Below, piece by piece: positions 24,365 through 32,778 of a stretch of 64,000 nucleotides of DNA. A model generated the notes under the pieces. The model saw only the letters and a program-made list of their open reading frames with translations, did no database searches and was not told the origin of the DNA. Source of the DNA: a virus. A program made the translations under genes and the position numbers. The DNA is taken from positions 62,001 to 126,000 of the IMG/VR virus record IMGVR_UViG_3300034105_003474; one strand, written 5' to 3'. The first letter of the stretch is position 1, and each line of letters opens with the position of its first letter.

Positions 24365-27037
24365 CTATGATCCTATAATCAAATCAGCAAGTCTGCCGGG
24401 GTCAACATCTGTTATATATTTCATTTTTCTTTGCGGTTTTACGCCAACCCTCAAAAGAGCCTGATCCCCACCCCTAGGGTTAGCGGTTCCATCCCCACCG
24501 GCTTTCAGTACATCTTCAACAACATTCATATACGGGTTTTTACGCTCTGCCTCACGGATGGACTTCTGAACCTCTTCAACGGCTAAGAGTATCTCGCGCC
24601 GACTTATTTGCCTATCTTTGAATTGCTGTCTCAATGTTGCAAGCATCTCGTTTCTTCTACCACCAACATCGTTGCCTAAAAAGCCTCGTAATCCTTCGTC
24701 GTTGCCATCATAATTTTCGTGAGCCCGCCCACCCCAGTTGACATCAAACCCAAGAGAAGGATCAATTGGGACGAACCGCTTCTTACCACTGGAGTCAGTC
24801 GCTACAAAGAAGTTCCCTCCATGGCGGTCTCTGTTGACCATGATGTAGTCCAAAAGTGTCGCTCTAACACGATCGGCAGGTTTTATTTGCGACACGGCTA
24901 CTTGATTTCTTCCGTCTGTCAGCACCCCATCAACGTAGTTCCCTGCGTGTTCATAAACAATAGCCCTACCAGCGCTGTTAGGGGCACCCGGTCCACCTTT
25001 TTGTTTCCCATCCATTCGCACACCACCGACAGGCATGCCAAGTCTACCAGCAAGATTATTGCCGATCACTTCATGAATGTCTTCGTTTTCTGCATGGGCA
25101 CCACTTTGGTATTTTAAGAAAAACTTGTTCCCAGTGATGGCGTCGGTAAACATATGCATATTGTTGGGAATGTTGCCGTTAACACCACCACCAGCATCTG
25201 ATTTAGAGAATCTTGTTGTTGCACCGTGTAGTGCTTCACCCAATAACTCATCAGGGACATCAGCCAAATCTCCACCTTTTTCTAGGTGGTCAATTGCTTG
25301 CTCCTTGGTATCCATACCTTTGTTCCCCAATGGAACGCTTTTCACATCAGGCAAACCGTCTTCACCTAATTTGTTCAGTTTTTCTGGTGCATGACCATCT
25401 TTTGCTTTTGGTGGTGAGACATCCCATCCACCTTCTGGTTCTGGTATGTCTGCTGGTCGTTGTGGTGGTTGCGCTGGTGACTGTACGCGTGGAGCGTTCT
25501 GGTCGTTGACATTATTATTTGGTACAACAACTTGATTTCGTTGCCTAAATTCAATAGCAGCATCAATTTCAGCAAGTCTTAATTCGGCAGCGGAAACTCC
25601 GTCTTTTATTTTTTCTTTTTGTCCCCACATTCGCAATAAATTATCTCTGGCTTCGTCTCTTTCTCGTTCGCTACCATTCTTTTTACTCTGCCAGTCTTCA
25701 AAGGCTCTATCAAATCCTGCTTGAGCCTCTTTGAGAAGTTCTTGATCTCTAATTTTCTTTCCCAAAACTTCTTCTTTGGACATGTTGCGCAAATTATTGT
25801 AAGCGTTCGGCTTGTATCTTTCAATTTCCCCTTCTACTGCTTTGACTAAAGCCTCGTCTCTTTGCTGGTCAAACTCCCTGCGAGGGTTTATGTCTCTTGC
25901 TGGCAGTGGCGGTGGACCTGCTCGTCGTGCAGGTGCTTCAGGTTCAGGCTGTGGCGCTCCTGCTTGTTGCCCAAATATTTGTTGGTTAACAAAATTGCCA
26001 CGAGCATTACGCTTATTGTTGTCATCGTAATACCGACCAAACCTTCTCTCTAGTTCGGCTTTTTCTTCGCCTTCAGGGAAGTCTGGTTTACGCCAATACG
26101 CATCTTCGGGTAATCCGCGAAGATCGCCAAATCGGTTAACAACATTACGGATAGAACGATCGTCCGGTATGCTCCCTCCCAACTCGTCTGCTGTTGGGTT
26201 CCATGCGGGTGGTGGTGGAATTGGTGATGATTGTTCCGCTGGTCGTTCTGGTGGTTTTGGTGCGGGTTTTCTGCGTGGCACCTTTGTCGGTACAGGTTTT
26301 GAACCGTCAACAAAATCTGCTTCAGGTTTTCTTCTAACAGTTCTTTTTGCGCCTTGTTGTGTAGCGTTTCGTCGGCGTCGTCGTGGAGCATTTGGTGCGG
26401 GTGGTTCACCTGTGCGTGGTGCGCCGGGTTGAACTATTTCTCTGTCCATTCTTCGTGCTTCTGATTCACGGAGATTTCCTCTTCTCCGAGGTGCCCGTGC
26501 TGGTTCTCTTGCTGGTTGTTCAGCATCTCCGCCAACAGGGATTCTTGGACGAGCAGGAGGTTCTATGCGTGCAGGATTTTGAACAGCGATTCGTGGACGA
26601 GCAGGAGCGCGTGGAGTAGTTACTGGTTTTCCAGTTGCTCCACCATCTAACGCGTCTGCCAAACCGCGAGCGCCACGCTCAAGTAAGCCGGGTTTATCTT
26701 GACGAGCCAAAAACCGTTGCACACGCGCATTCCGTTTTGCCAAACGAGCATTTCGTTTACGGTCGTCAACATTCTCTAGCCGTTCACCAATATCTGCTAT
26801 CTGGTTTGCGATTCTCCGAGCAACACCCCACCCGCAAGACCGTCCATAACGGTCTGTAATTTGACCGCCGTATCTTGTGCCAACAGGGCAACGCCAACCG
26901 CCACGACGATTCGTGCCCGGAATAGACAAACTTGGATCCCAAAGCGCACGAGCGCCTTTAACATCATAATTAAAAGTACTTGCAGTTTGCTCAGCGAGAA
27001 ACGCGAGCGCCTTGTAATTCACTTCATTCTTGAGCAT
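24365..27037 (-). CDS. Large cargo protein with HGGN kinase-like domain (890 aa)
   Basis: Residues 1-90 are the shared module (CPVGTRYGGQITDRYGRSCGWG). An Arg/Pro-rich linker follows to ~330 and charged helices to ~540. The kinase-like part begins with TKEQAIDHLEKGGDLADVP, then FFLKYQSGAHAENEDIHEVIG (candidate ATP lysine and helix glutamate), NRDRHGGN (737-742) as catalytic loop and FVPIDPSLG with D759 as metal site. It is a close relative of the 955- and 613-residue proteins. It lies in the head operon between protease and capsid genes. The role as an injected kinase is an inference. Confidence 0.72.
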   Translation of the reverse strand: MLKNEVNYKALAFLAEQTASTFNYDVKGARALWDPSLSIPGTNRRGGWRCPVGTRYGGQITDRYGRSCGWGVARRIANQIADIGERLENVDDRKRNARLAKRNARVQRFLARQDKPGLLERGARGLADALDGGATGKPVTTPRAPARPRIAVQNPARIEPPARPRIPVGGDAEQPAREPARAPRRRGNLRESEARRMDREIVQPGAPRTGEPPAPNAPRRRRRNATQQGAKRTVRRKPEADFVDGSKPVPTKVPRRKPAPKPPERPAEQSSPIPPPPAWNPTADELGGSIPDDRSIRNVVNRFGDLRGLPEDAYWRKPDFPEGEEKAELERRFGRYYDDNNKRNARGNFVNQQIFGQQAGAPQPEPEAPARRAGPPPLPARDINPRREFDQQRDEALVKAVEGEIERYKPNAYNNLRNMSKEEVLGKKIRDQELLKEAQAGFDRAFEDWQSKKNGSERERDEARDNLLRMWGQKEKIKDGVSAAELRLAEIDAAIEFRQRNQVVVPNNNVNDQNAPRVQSPAQPPQRPADIPEPEGGWDVSPPKAKDGHAPEKLNKLGEDGLPDVKSVPLGNKGMDTKEQAIDHLEKGGDLADVPDELLGEALHGATTRFSKSDAGGGVNGNIPNNMHMFTDAITGNKFFLKYQSGAHAENEDIHEVIGNNLAGRLGMPVGGVRMDGKQKGGPGAPNSAGRAIVYEHAGNYVDGVLTDGRNQVAVSQIKPADRVRATLLDYIMVNRDRHGGNFFVATDSSGKKRFVPIDPSLGFDVNWGGRAHENYDGNDEGLRGFLGNDVGGRRNEMLATLRQQFKDRQISRREILLAVEEVQKSIREAERKNPYMNVVEDVLKAGGDGTANPRGGDQALLRVGVKPQRKMKYITDVDPGRLADLIIGS
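26768..27037 (-). repeat. Cargo module copy 3 (coding repeat)
   Basis: Codes for residues 1-90 of the 890-residue protein. It matches copies 1 and 2 nearly residue for residue in the WDPSLSIPGTNRRGG and CPVGTRYGGQITDR blocks. Confidence 0.85.
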
Positions 27038-28756
27038 TTATTTTTTCTTCTTTGCGCTGACCAAGTCTGGCTTAATGAAGGTTTCGTACTGCCAACGAGG
27101 TGCTGTTCTTTCAATACCGTCAAGACCTGTGTAAGTAACAAGTTCCAACGGCTTAGGAACATTTCCTGTATCGGTGATAAACTTAAATGCACCTTCTGAG
27201 TTTTTGGCAAAATTCTCAATATTTGAAATAATGTTATCTTTTGTGCTTGATTCTGCAAGAGAGTTAATCATTCGTGGGAACTTGCGCTTCTCGCCAATCG
27301 TAAATGGTCGTGAACGCTCAATACTTACCACTACACCGTTTGGTGCAACAAACGCAATTTTACTCATTGAAGGACCACCCAATAGTGCCAGATCATCTGC
27401 TCCTATATCAGCAGGTAGTTGAATGGCGCGAACCATTGCGCCGTCAACCATGTCAGGGTTCTCGCTAAAAGAACGAAGAACAGATGAAGCAACAACAGGA
27501 CGCAAAACCACTCCGTCTCTGCGGATCATTCTGCCTTCACCTTTTGGTGCGCCTTTAAGCAAGTTGATTGAATCCGATACTGAACGGTTGAATTTATCTT
27601 TTTGGAATGCACCTGTTCGTGGTATCTGTGCCATGCGCTGAATTTGAATTGTTCGCGCTGCTGTCGGTGAACCTTCTAATACTTCGGACAGATTCTCTGC
27701 TCGCGCTTGTGGAAGTTTTGGTGATGCTGTCGGGCGCATTGCTCGCCTTATGAGTTCTAGCGGACCTGGTATTTCAAACAACTGCGCACCACAAGTGGAG
27801 AAACGATTGTCCGTGAAACGACCACCAAATTCAAAACCGGCAGGGCATCGTGCTTGACGCCTGCGATTAGGCTTGAGCCTGCTGAGCGCCCCACCGCCAC
27901 CGCCGGGAATAAGTGCGCCATAAAGTCTTGAGCGAATAGGTGCGCTGAATGGGGATATGTTGCCCGGTGTTACTACAGAACCAACTGCCTGAGCCGCTCT
28001 ACCAAGTCCACTTGAAGAACCAACAAGACCTGCTTTGATTTCCATGTCTTCAGCGTCATCTTTTTCAACACGGTATCCACCGCCACGCTTCTTGTATTCG
28101 CGAACAAGCCAAGCGTTAGCGTAAGCAGAAGGGTATACATTGAATTTCTTTTTTGCTTCGGCTTTTACTCGCGCATAAAGTTCTTTGTCCGTTGGGATAT
28201 TCGCACCTTTTAATGTGGTCTCATCAGATTTGAATGTGGACACATTGATCGGCTTGTTTTCTTCTCGGTTACCCGCTGTTTCTGCACGACGCTTTCTGCG
28301 AACAGCGGAATCAATTTCTTCTGCGGACATTCTCATCGCTGTAGATTTCTTTACACACTTAGGGTATTTACCTGAATCTGCGTCTCCGCGACCACATGAC
28401 TCAAATCCGCCACCTTTTTTCGGGCGTGAAATATCAACCCATTCTTCTTCAAACCATTTCCCTAATCCACCGCGCTTGGATTCATCACCGATAAAGGTTT
28501 CTGCACCTAGTTTTGATGTACGAGACTTTAGGTAAAGTTTTGCTTTAAAGTTTAGAAGAGCCCTACTTCCGTCAAGCGGAGTTTTACGAACATCTGATCC
28601 TTTAGTGAAAAGGAATTTTGTTTTTGCATTATCAGGGTTAAAATAAATTTCCTCACCAGAGACAATATTCGTCCGTTTCATAGCAGTTTTCATACGCATA
28701 GACATACGGAGTTTTCTCGCAAAATACTCAAAGTCTTGGTTGAGATAACTACTCAT
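27038..28756 (-). CDS. Cargo-like protein with DUF5872-like domain and divergent CPxG module (572 aa)
   Basis: The N-terminal third contains GGLGKWFEEEWVDISRP (about 96-112), CGRGDADSGKYPKCV (121-135) and AVRRKRRAET, a pattern I associate with DUF5872, followed by NVYPSAYANAWLVREYKKRGGG (206-227), which often accompanies it. A divergent copy of the cargo module, RCPAGFEFGGRFTDNRFSTCG, lies at 303-323. The rest is mixed alpha/beta with no known catalytic motif. Its start overlaps the preceding small gene by 8 bases and it abuts the 890-residue gene. It is probably part of the same virion-cargo set. Confidence 0.68.
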   Translation of the reverse strand: MSSYLNQDFEYFARKLRMSMRMKTAMKRTNIVSGEEIYFNPDNAKTKFLFTKGSDVRKTPLDGSRALLNFKAKLYLKSRTSKLGAETFIGDESKRGGLGKWFEEEWVDISRPKKGGGFESCGRGDADSGKYPKCVKKSTAMRMSAEEIDSAVRRKRRAETAGNREENKPINVSTFKSDETTLKGANIPTDKELYARVKAEAKKKFNVYPSAYANAWLVREYKKRGGGYRVEKDDAEDMEIKAGLVGSSSGLGRAAQAVGSVVTPGNISPFSAPIRSRLYGALIPGGGGGALSRLKPNRRRQARCPAGFEFGGRFTDNRFSTCGAQLFEIPGPLELIRRAMRPTASPKLPQARAENLSEVLEGSPTAARTIQIQRMAQIPRTGAFQKDKFNRSVSDSINLLKGAPKGEGRMIRRDGVVLRPVVASSVLRSFSENPDMVDGAMVRAIQLPADIGADDLALLGGPSMSKIAFVAPNGVVVSIERSRPFTIGEKRKFPRMINSLAESSTKDNIISNIENFAKNSEGAFKFITDTGNVPKPLELVTYTGLDGIERTAPRWQYETFIKPDLVSAKKKK

Positions 28757-29066
28757 TTTTTGCCGATTCTTTCGGTTCTTCAGGTTCCGCTATTTCTGCG
28801 GGCAAGGTTGTCTTCCACTTTTTAGCCAACTGCCTTAAAAGTGTAATATTTTTTTCATCCAGCACATTAGTACTAACACTATGATACGACATTCCCGAGG
28901 TTGCTTTTTCAATAGTGTCCCTTTGGGACAGAAACAATTCGTTTGTCAAACTTGATGCGAACTTCGGGTCAGGGGCTACCACACCAAAAATGCCGTAATC
29001 CCCCTCAAGAAGAACATATGGGATACCTGAAACATCGGCACTCGGGGTAACTAGGGCGTATCTCAT
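28749..29066 (-). CDS. Small protein between cargo genes (105 aa)
   Basis: Its ATG overlaps the stop of the 613-residue gene (ATGA) and its end overlaps the next gene. It begins MRYALVTPSADVSGIPYVLLEGDYG, similar in layout to the 98-residue protein at 24063, then VVAPDPKFASSLTNELF and a helical Glu/Pro-rich tail. It is cytosolic. It is one of the series of small partners of the large cargo proteins. The function is unknown. Confidence 0.55.
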   Translation of the reverse strand: MRYALVTPSADVSGIPYVLLEGDYGIFGVVAPDPKFASSLTNELFLSQRDTIEKATSGMSYHSVSTNVLDEKNITLLRQLAKKWKTTLPAEIAEPEEPKESAKNE

Positions 29067-30904
29067 ACAACACTCGCGACTATATCTTCCAACGCTGAGT
29101 CAGCCTTGAGTTTTGGTGGTTTTACAACAAGGTCTGCCAATTGTTTTGGGGTCATTGCTTGCATCTCTCTTAAGCGTGACGACGCCTTTCCGATGTCTGC
29201 CTGCATCTTTTCCATTTCTTTCAACTTTTCGGGAGACATCGCCCATTCTCCTATCAAATTACGATCTTTCAGCATCTCGTCAAGTTGACTCAAGAGACGA
29301 TTTTCCAATGAATCTGCGTCAATTTTCTTTATATCTTGGAGAACTTTTTCAGCATCCTCAACCAGTTTTGCATGCTTCTCAACTGTCCCACCGTGGCGAC
29401 TATTCAGTTCTTGACCAAGATAACCATATTGAAGACCGCCAGCAAACTTTTCTGCTGTTTCGCTGAAATCAAAAACGTTGAGAATAAAACTATGGTCAAT
29501 GGGGACTGCGTCCACACCATCAGAGTTTTCAGCAAAAAGGATGTTTCCGCTATGCCTGTCACCATTAGCCATAGCAATATCCATGATTTGCATATGGAGT
29601 AGTTTGCGACTGTCCACCTTTGCCAATGTTTCAGGGGTGGCAGAGAGTATTTGTCCCTCATATGAGTTGTGAACCAAATCGGTTACTACTCCCATGGCTG
29701 CCTGTGTCGGGGATGCTTGAACAACTCGCAAAGATGAAGATGGATACCCAAAGTCTTCTGTCATGGAAACAGCAAGAACTTCGCTCGCTGGCTCATACCA
29801 TCGGGATGCTCCTCCCTTGGTCAGAGGGGCATTGCTTAACGGGGATTTTTTATCCCAAAGTTGTGTGCGTGAAGCGTATTTAACGCCCAACATTTGACCT
29901 GTAGTTCTATCACGCAAGCGGTTCATTCCAACCACTCCCCCACCAGTGCCAATAAGTTCAAACCTCTTCAGTTCCGCAATGTTCCCATCCTCGTCGTAAA
30001 CATCAATATTTTCTAGGATTGCGTCAAGAACCAGAGTGTCGCTGATTTCGTTCAGTTTCCCGCCATTAGCGATATGTTGTGAAGCCTTTTCACCAGTATC
30101 AATGTTTTTATCCACGCTAGGTAAATCACGGGCAATGTTCCTACCGTTGGCATCAGCAACACCAATTTGTGGGTCAAAGTCTTTAGCCTTGGCAATAGCG
30201 CTGTTGCCTTTCTTGAACCCGCTAGGGGATTTGACCACGGGTGGATCAGCCTTTGGATCGTCTTTTTTATCTTTGCGACGCTTTAATGTCGCTAAGAGGA
30301 AATTCTTTGCATCAACGGTGGCGTCTCGTTTAATCTTCCCCGCTACTGCTTCCAACTGTTCTTTTTTCTTGTCAGATATTTTCCCGCGCCTATGAAGCGA
30401 GTCAGTAGCAAAGTCCAATAGTTGCGCACCGCCAGACTTCAATAAAACCATACCGAAAAGCGTAGATTGTGTCATTGAATCTGAACCATCTGCGTACATG
30501 TAATCCATTGTTTGCAGGGCAATCATCGCCGCTGCTTTTGAACCATTTTTTACTTTTTCAGATTTGAAAATTACCCGAGCGCCATCAATCAATTTTCCAG
30601 CCATGGAAGCCGCCCCGCGTGCTGCTGATTCAGCAGAAGGGGTGAGGCAGTTGGACATCTGCATGTCGGTGAACTGATTTGCGTTAGGTGTACCGGGTGG
30701 GCATCGCAACTTACCCAAAGAATCAACTATCACCCCCGCAGCACGCGCCGCTCTATGACCAACAGAGGTTAACTCTGGTCGGTCTTTTACAGTAGGTCCA
30801 AGGAAACCTTTGAACAGCAAAACATTCTCTTGAACAGCAGCAACAGATTTGCGGTATTCTGCAACTCTCTCGTTTGCGTCAAAAGCGCGAGACGATTTAA
30901 TCAT
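29063..30904 (-). CDS. Cargo protein with HGGN-type kinase-like domain (613 aa)
   Basis: Numbering is from ATG 30904; a TTG at 30916 is possible. A divergent module, RCPPGTPNANQFTDMQMSNC, lies at ~67-86. A helical region follows. The kinase-like part starts with TGEKASQHIANGGKLNEIS, then MLGVKYASRTQ (candidate ATP lysine), NGDRHSGN (catalytic loop, DRHSGN at 449-454) and AVPIDHSF with D470. The last ~130 residues are helical. It lacks the Arg/Pro linker of its larger relatives and is the first of the three kinase-like genes in the direction of transcription. The substrate is unknown. Confidence 0.7.
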   Translation of the reverse strand: MIKSSRAFDANERVAEYRKSVAAVQENVLLFKGFLGPTVKDRPELTSVGHRAARAAGVIVDSLGKLRCPPGTPNANQFTDMQMSNCLTPSAESAARGAASMAGKLIDGARVIFKSEKVKNGSKAAAMIALQTMDYMYADGSDSMTQSTLFGMVLLKSGGAQLLDFATDSLHRRGKISDKKKEQLEAVAGKIKRDATVDAKNFLLATLKRRKDKKDDPKADPPVVKSPSGFKKGNSAIAKAKDFDPQIGVADANGRNIARDLPSVDKNIDTGEKASQHIANGGKLNEISDTLVLDAILENIDVYDEDGNIAELKRFELIGTGGGVVGMNRLRDRTTGQMLGVKYASRTQLWDKKSPLSNAPLTKGGASRWYEPASEVLAVSMTEDFGYPSSSLRVVQASPTQAAMGVVTDLVHNSYEGQILSATPETLAKVDSRKLLHMQIMDIAMANGDRHSGNILFAENSDGVDAVPIDHSFILNVFDFSETAEKFAGGLQYGYLGQELNSRHGGTVEKHAKLVEDAEKVLQDIKKIDADSLENRLLSQLDEMLKDRNLIGEWAMSPEKLKEMEKMQADIGKASSRLREMQAMTPKQLADLVVKPPKLKADSALEDIVASVV

Positions 30905-30916
30905 CGCCTCAACCAA

Positions 30917-31246
30917 CTATTTGTCGCTAGATTCTGACGCTTTGTTAAAGAAAGAAAGTGGAACAACATCATCATCCTCTGCATCTTTTTTCTTAGAAGG
31001 CTTTTTCGTTTCCACTTTGGTTTCTTGTGCATCCTCAACAGGTTCATCAACGCTGATCTCTACTGATGCAGGTGTTTCAACTTCCAACACTGCTTCTTCA
31101 ACGACAACTACTTCCTCTTTGACTTCAACCTCAACAACAGAAATCTGAACTTCAGGCGTCTCAACTACGGGCACTTGTTCTTGTTTTGTGTCAAAAGCAA
31201 GACCAGAAGTGTTCACTGAGTCAAAAGGTTGGTTTTCTTTTTTCAT
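30917..31246 (-). CDS. Acidic Val/Glu-rich protein (109 aa)
   Basis: Start overlaps the PepSY gene stop as TAATG. The sequence is low in complexity, with VEVEVKEEVVVVEEAVLEVETP-type repeats in the middle, then KKPSKKKDAEDDD and a short VVPLSFFNKA end. It is probably disordered. Small acidic proteins at this place, between protease and capsid genes, are often scaffolding or assembly factors, but nothing specific supports that here. Confidence 0.6.
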   Translation of the reverse strand: MKKENQPFDSVNTSGLAFDTKQEQVPVVETPEVQISVVEVEVKEEVVVVEEAVLEVETPASVEISVDEPVEDAQETKVETKKPSKKKDAEDDDVVPLSFFNKASESSDK

Positions 31247-32574
31247 TAAATGTCGCCAAGACCTGTTTCAATTTCAAGCATTTCAAGTTCCATCAAACTG
31301 CTTAGGAACTCTTTCGCTTCGTCATCCAAAAGAGTCTTTTCTTCCGACCATTCGGCAGGAATCATGTCTTCTTTGTCAAGTTCCATTGCACGCTTCTTGA
31401 TGTGTGCTTTTGCTTTTTCTTTATCTTTTGCGCGACCGTAAGACATGATTGCGTTCTTCAAGTCTTCTTCGTCCTTGATTGGGTATGAGCCGTCTGGCAA
31501 AGCCATTCCGCCCTTAGCCATTTCGTCACGCTCATCTTCGCTGTACATTGCCTTAAGGGCAACATCGGCTACTTCTGCATCAATGTCTGCGGCTTCTTCA
31601 GGATCGTATTCATCAAATCCGAGGATTTCACCGTCAACACCAACATAAACATCGTATGACTTTCCGTCTACGCCTTCAATTTCTACAGCGTAAGCGTCGT
31701 AACCATCAAACATATCTGCGTCTACAGAAACAACTTCGCCTTCAATTGACTTGGTTGCAATATCTGAAGCCTCACTGAACGAGATTACTTTTTGTCCGGG
31801 TACGGTTGCTACTTCACCGATCAAATCTTCATTCAAAAGGTGCCAGCCCATGCACTCGCCTGACGAACCGTCAAAGTAAGCCTCAACTGGCTTTCCATCT
31901 TTGCGTTGAACATCAACAACAAAAACATCAACTTCGTCCGCGTAGCCAGAGTCAAGAACTTTTCCTGCGAACATGCTCTCTGCCATTCCTTCAATTTCAA
32001 GAAGACTTGGCATTGTGTCTTGTTGTTCACATCCACCTGGGCATGATGCACAGATTTCTGAACCACCCGCATAGACGCGACGCTCAATGGCGCAAACAAA
32101 AGCAAGATCGTCGTAGTCAGCAGACTTGACACCCATTGTTTCCATGCGCTTAGCGCGAGCCTTCTTGCGTTGCTCCATCATCTTTTCAATCTCGCTGTAC
32201 ATCTTCTCTTCTTCATCATCAAGATCTTCAGGCATGTCTTCTTCGTCGTCTTCTTCTTCCATATCCACGACTTCAGTAGGCTTCTTTTTCTTTTTTGCAG
32301 GAGCAGGGGTCATTCCCTCTTCCATCATTGCGAGATCTTCTTCCATCTTTGCTCCCTTTTCGTCTGAAGCGGTAACCCACTCAGATTTTTCGGTTGCTAC
32401 TTCTGGTGCTGCGTCAGCAGGTACGGCTTCTTCCGTTTGCGTGACAGCCTTCGCTCCACACTTGCCACAAACTTTTGCGCCGGGCTTGTAGCCACATTCT
32501 GTTAACTCCAAACCTTTGGCGCATTCAATTCCGCCGTCTGCAAGAAGTTTTACTGTTGGTGTTTCGCTAGCCAT
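31246..32574 (-). CDS. Head-region protein with two PepSY-like domains (442 aa)
   Basis: ATG 32574 is chosen for its AAGGAG site nine bases upstream; an in-frame start at 32724 would add 50 unlikely residues. The N-terminus has CGKCG and a long acidic/Met-rich helical region with the basic EEKMYSEIEKMMEQRKKARA. Two PepSY-like repeats follow (about 185-245 and 255-320; the second reads SFSEASDIATKSIEGEVVSV...YDVYVGVDGEILGF). The C-terminus has MALPDGSYPIKDEEDLKNAI and AHIKKRAMELDKEDMIPAEW, a motif typical of phage capsid/protease-region proteins. PepSY domains often inhibit peptidases, so it may restrain the prohead protease or act as scaffold (inference). Confidence 0.68.
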   Translation of the reverse strand: MASETPTVKLLADGGIECAKGLELTECGYKPGAKVCGKCGAKAVTQTEEAVPADAAPEVATEKSEWVTASDEKGAKMEEDLAMMEEGMTPAPAKKKKKPTEVVDMEEEDDEEDMPEDLDDEEEKMYSEIEKMMEQRKKARAKRMETMGVKSADYDDLAFVCAIERRVYAGGSEICASCPGGCEQQDTMPSLLEIEGMAESMFAGKVLDSGYADEVDVFVVDVQRKDGKPVEAYFDGSSGECMGWHLLNEDLIGEVATVPGQKVISFSEASDIATKSIEGEVVSVDADMFDGYDAYAVEIEGVDGKSYDVYVGVDGEILGFDEYDPEEAADIDAEVADVALKAMYSEDERDEMAKGGMALPDGSYPIKDEEDLKNAIMSYGRAKDKEKAKAHIKKRAMELDKEDMIPAEWSEEKTLLDDEAKEFLSSLMELEMLEIETGLGDI

Positions 32575-32712
32575 GTTCGTGGACTCCTTGTAGTGCATTG
32601 TTTTTGCAATACACTTTGTTGGATTAGAGCAAACAGAGCATGGCGTCAAGCGTTTATCGCCTGACATCAGACACTGATATTTTGCTGTTTTTTGTGGTAA
32701 ACCTGTTATTGA

Positions 32713-32718
32713 AGTATA
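32713..32718 (-). promoter_or_regulatory. Possible -10 box before PepSY gene
   Basis: The minus strand reads GGGTTATACTTC, giving a consensus-like TATACT. The same GGGTTATACTT 11-mer occurs at 34949-34959 upstream of the protease gene. The -35 position is not convincing in either case. The distance to ATG 32574 is about 140 bases. Confidence 0.3.
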
Positions 32719-32778
32719 ACCCATATTAGTGTTTTGTTTTTGTTACAAATGGAACAGTCTTAAAAACCGTTTTTTTAT

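Noticed and set aside
31250-32491. Several Ser/Phe-rich plus-strand frames opposite the PepSY gene
   Set aside because: They are reverse readings of Glu/Asp/Lys-rich coding. None has a ribosome site or continuous neighbours.
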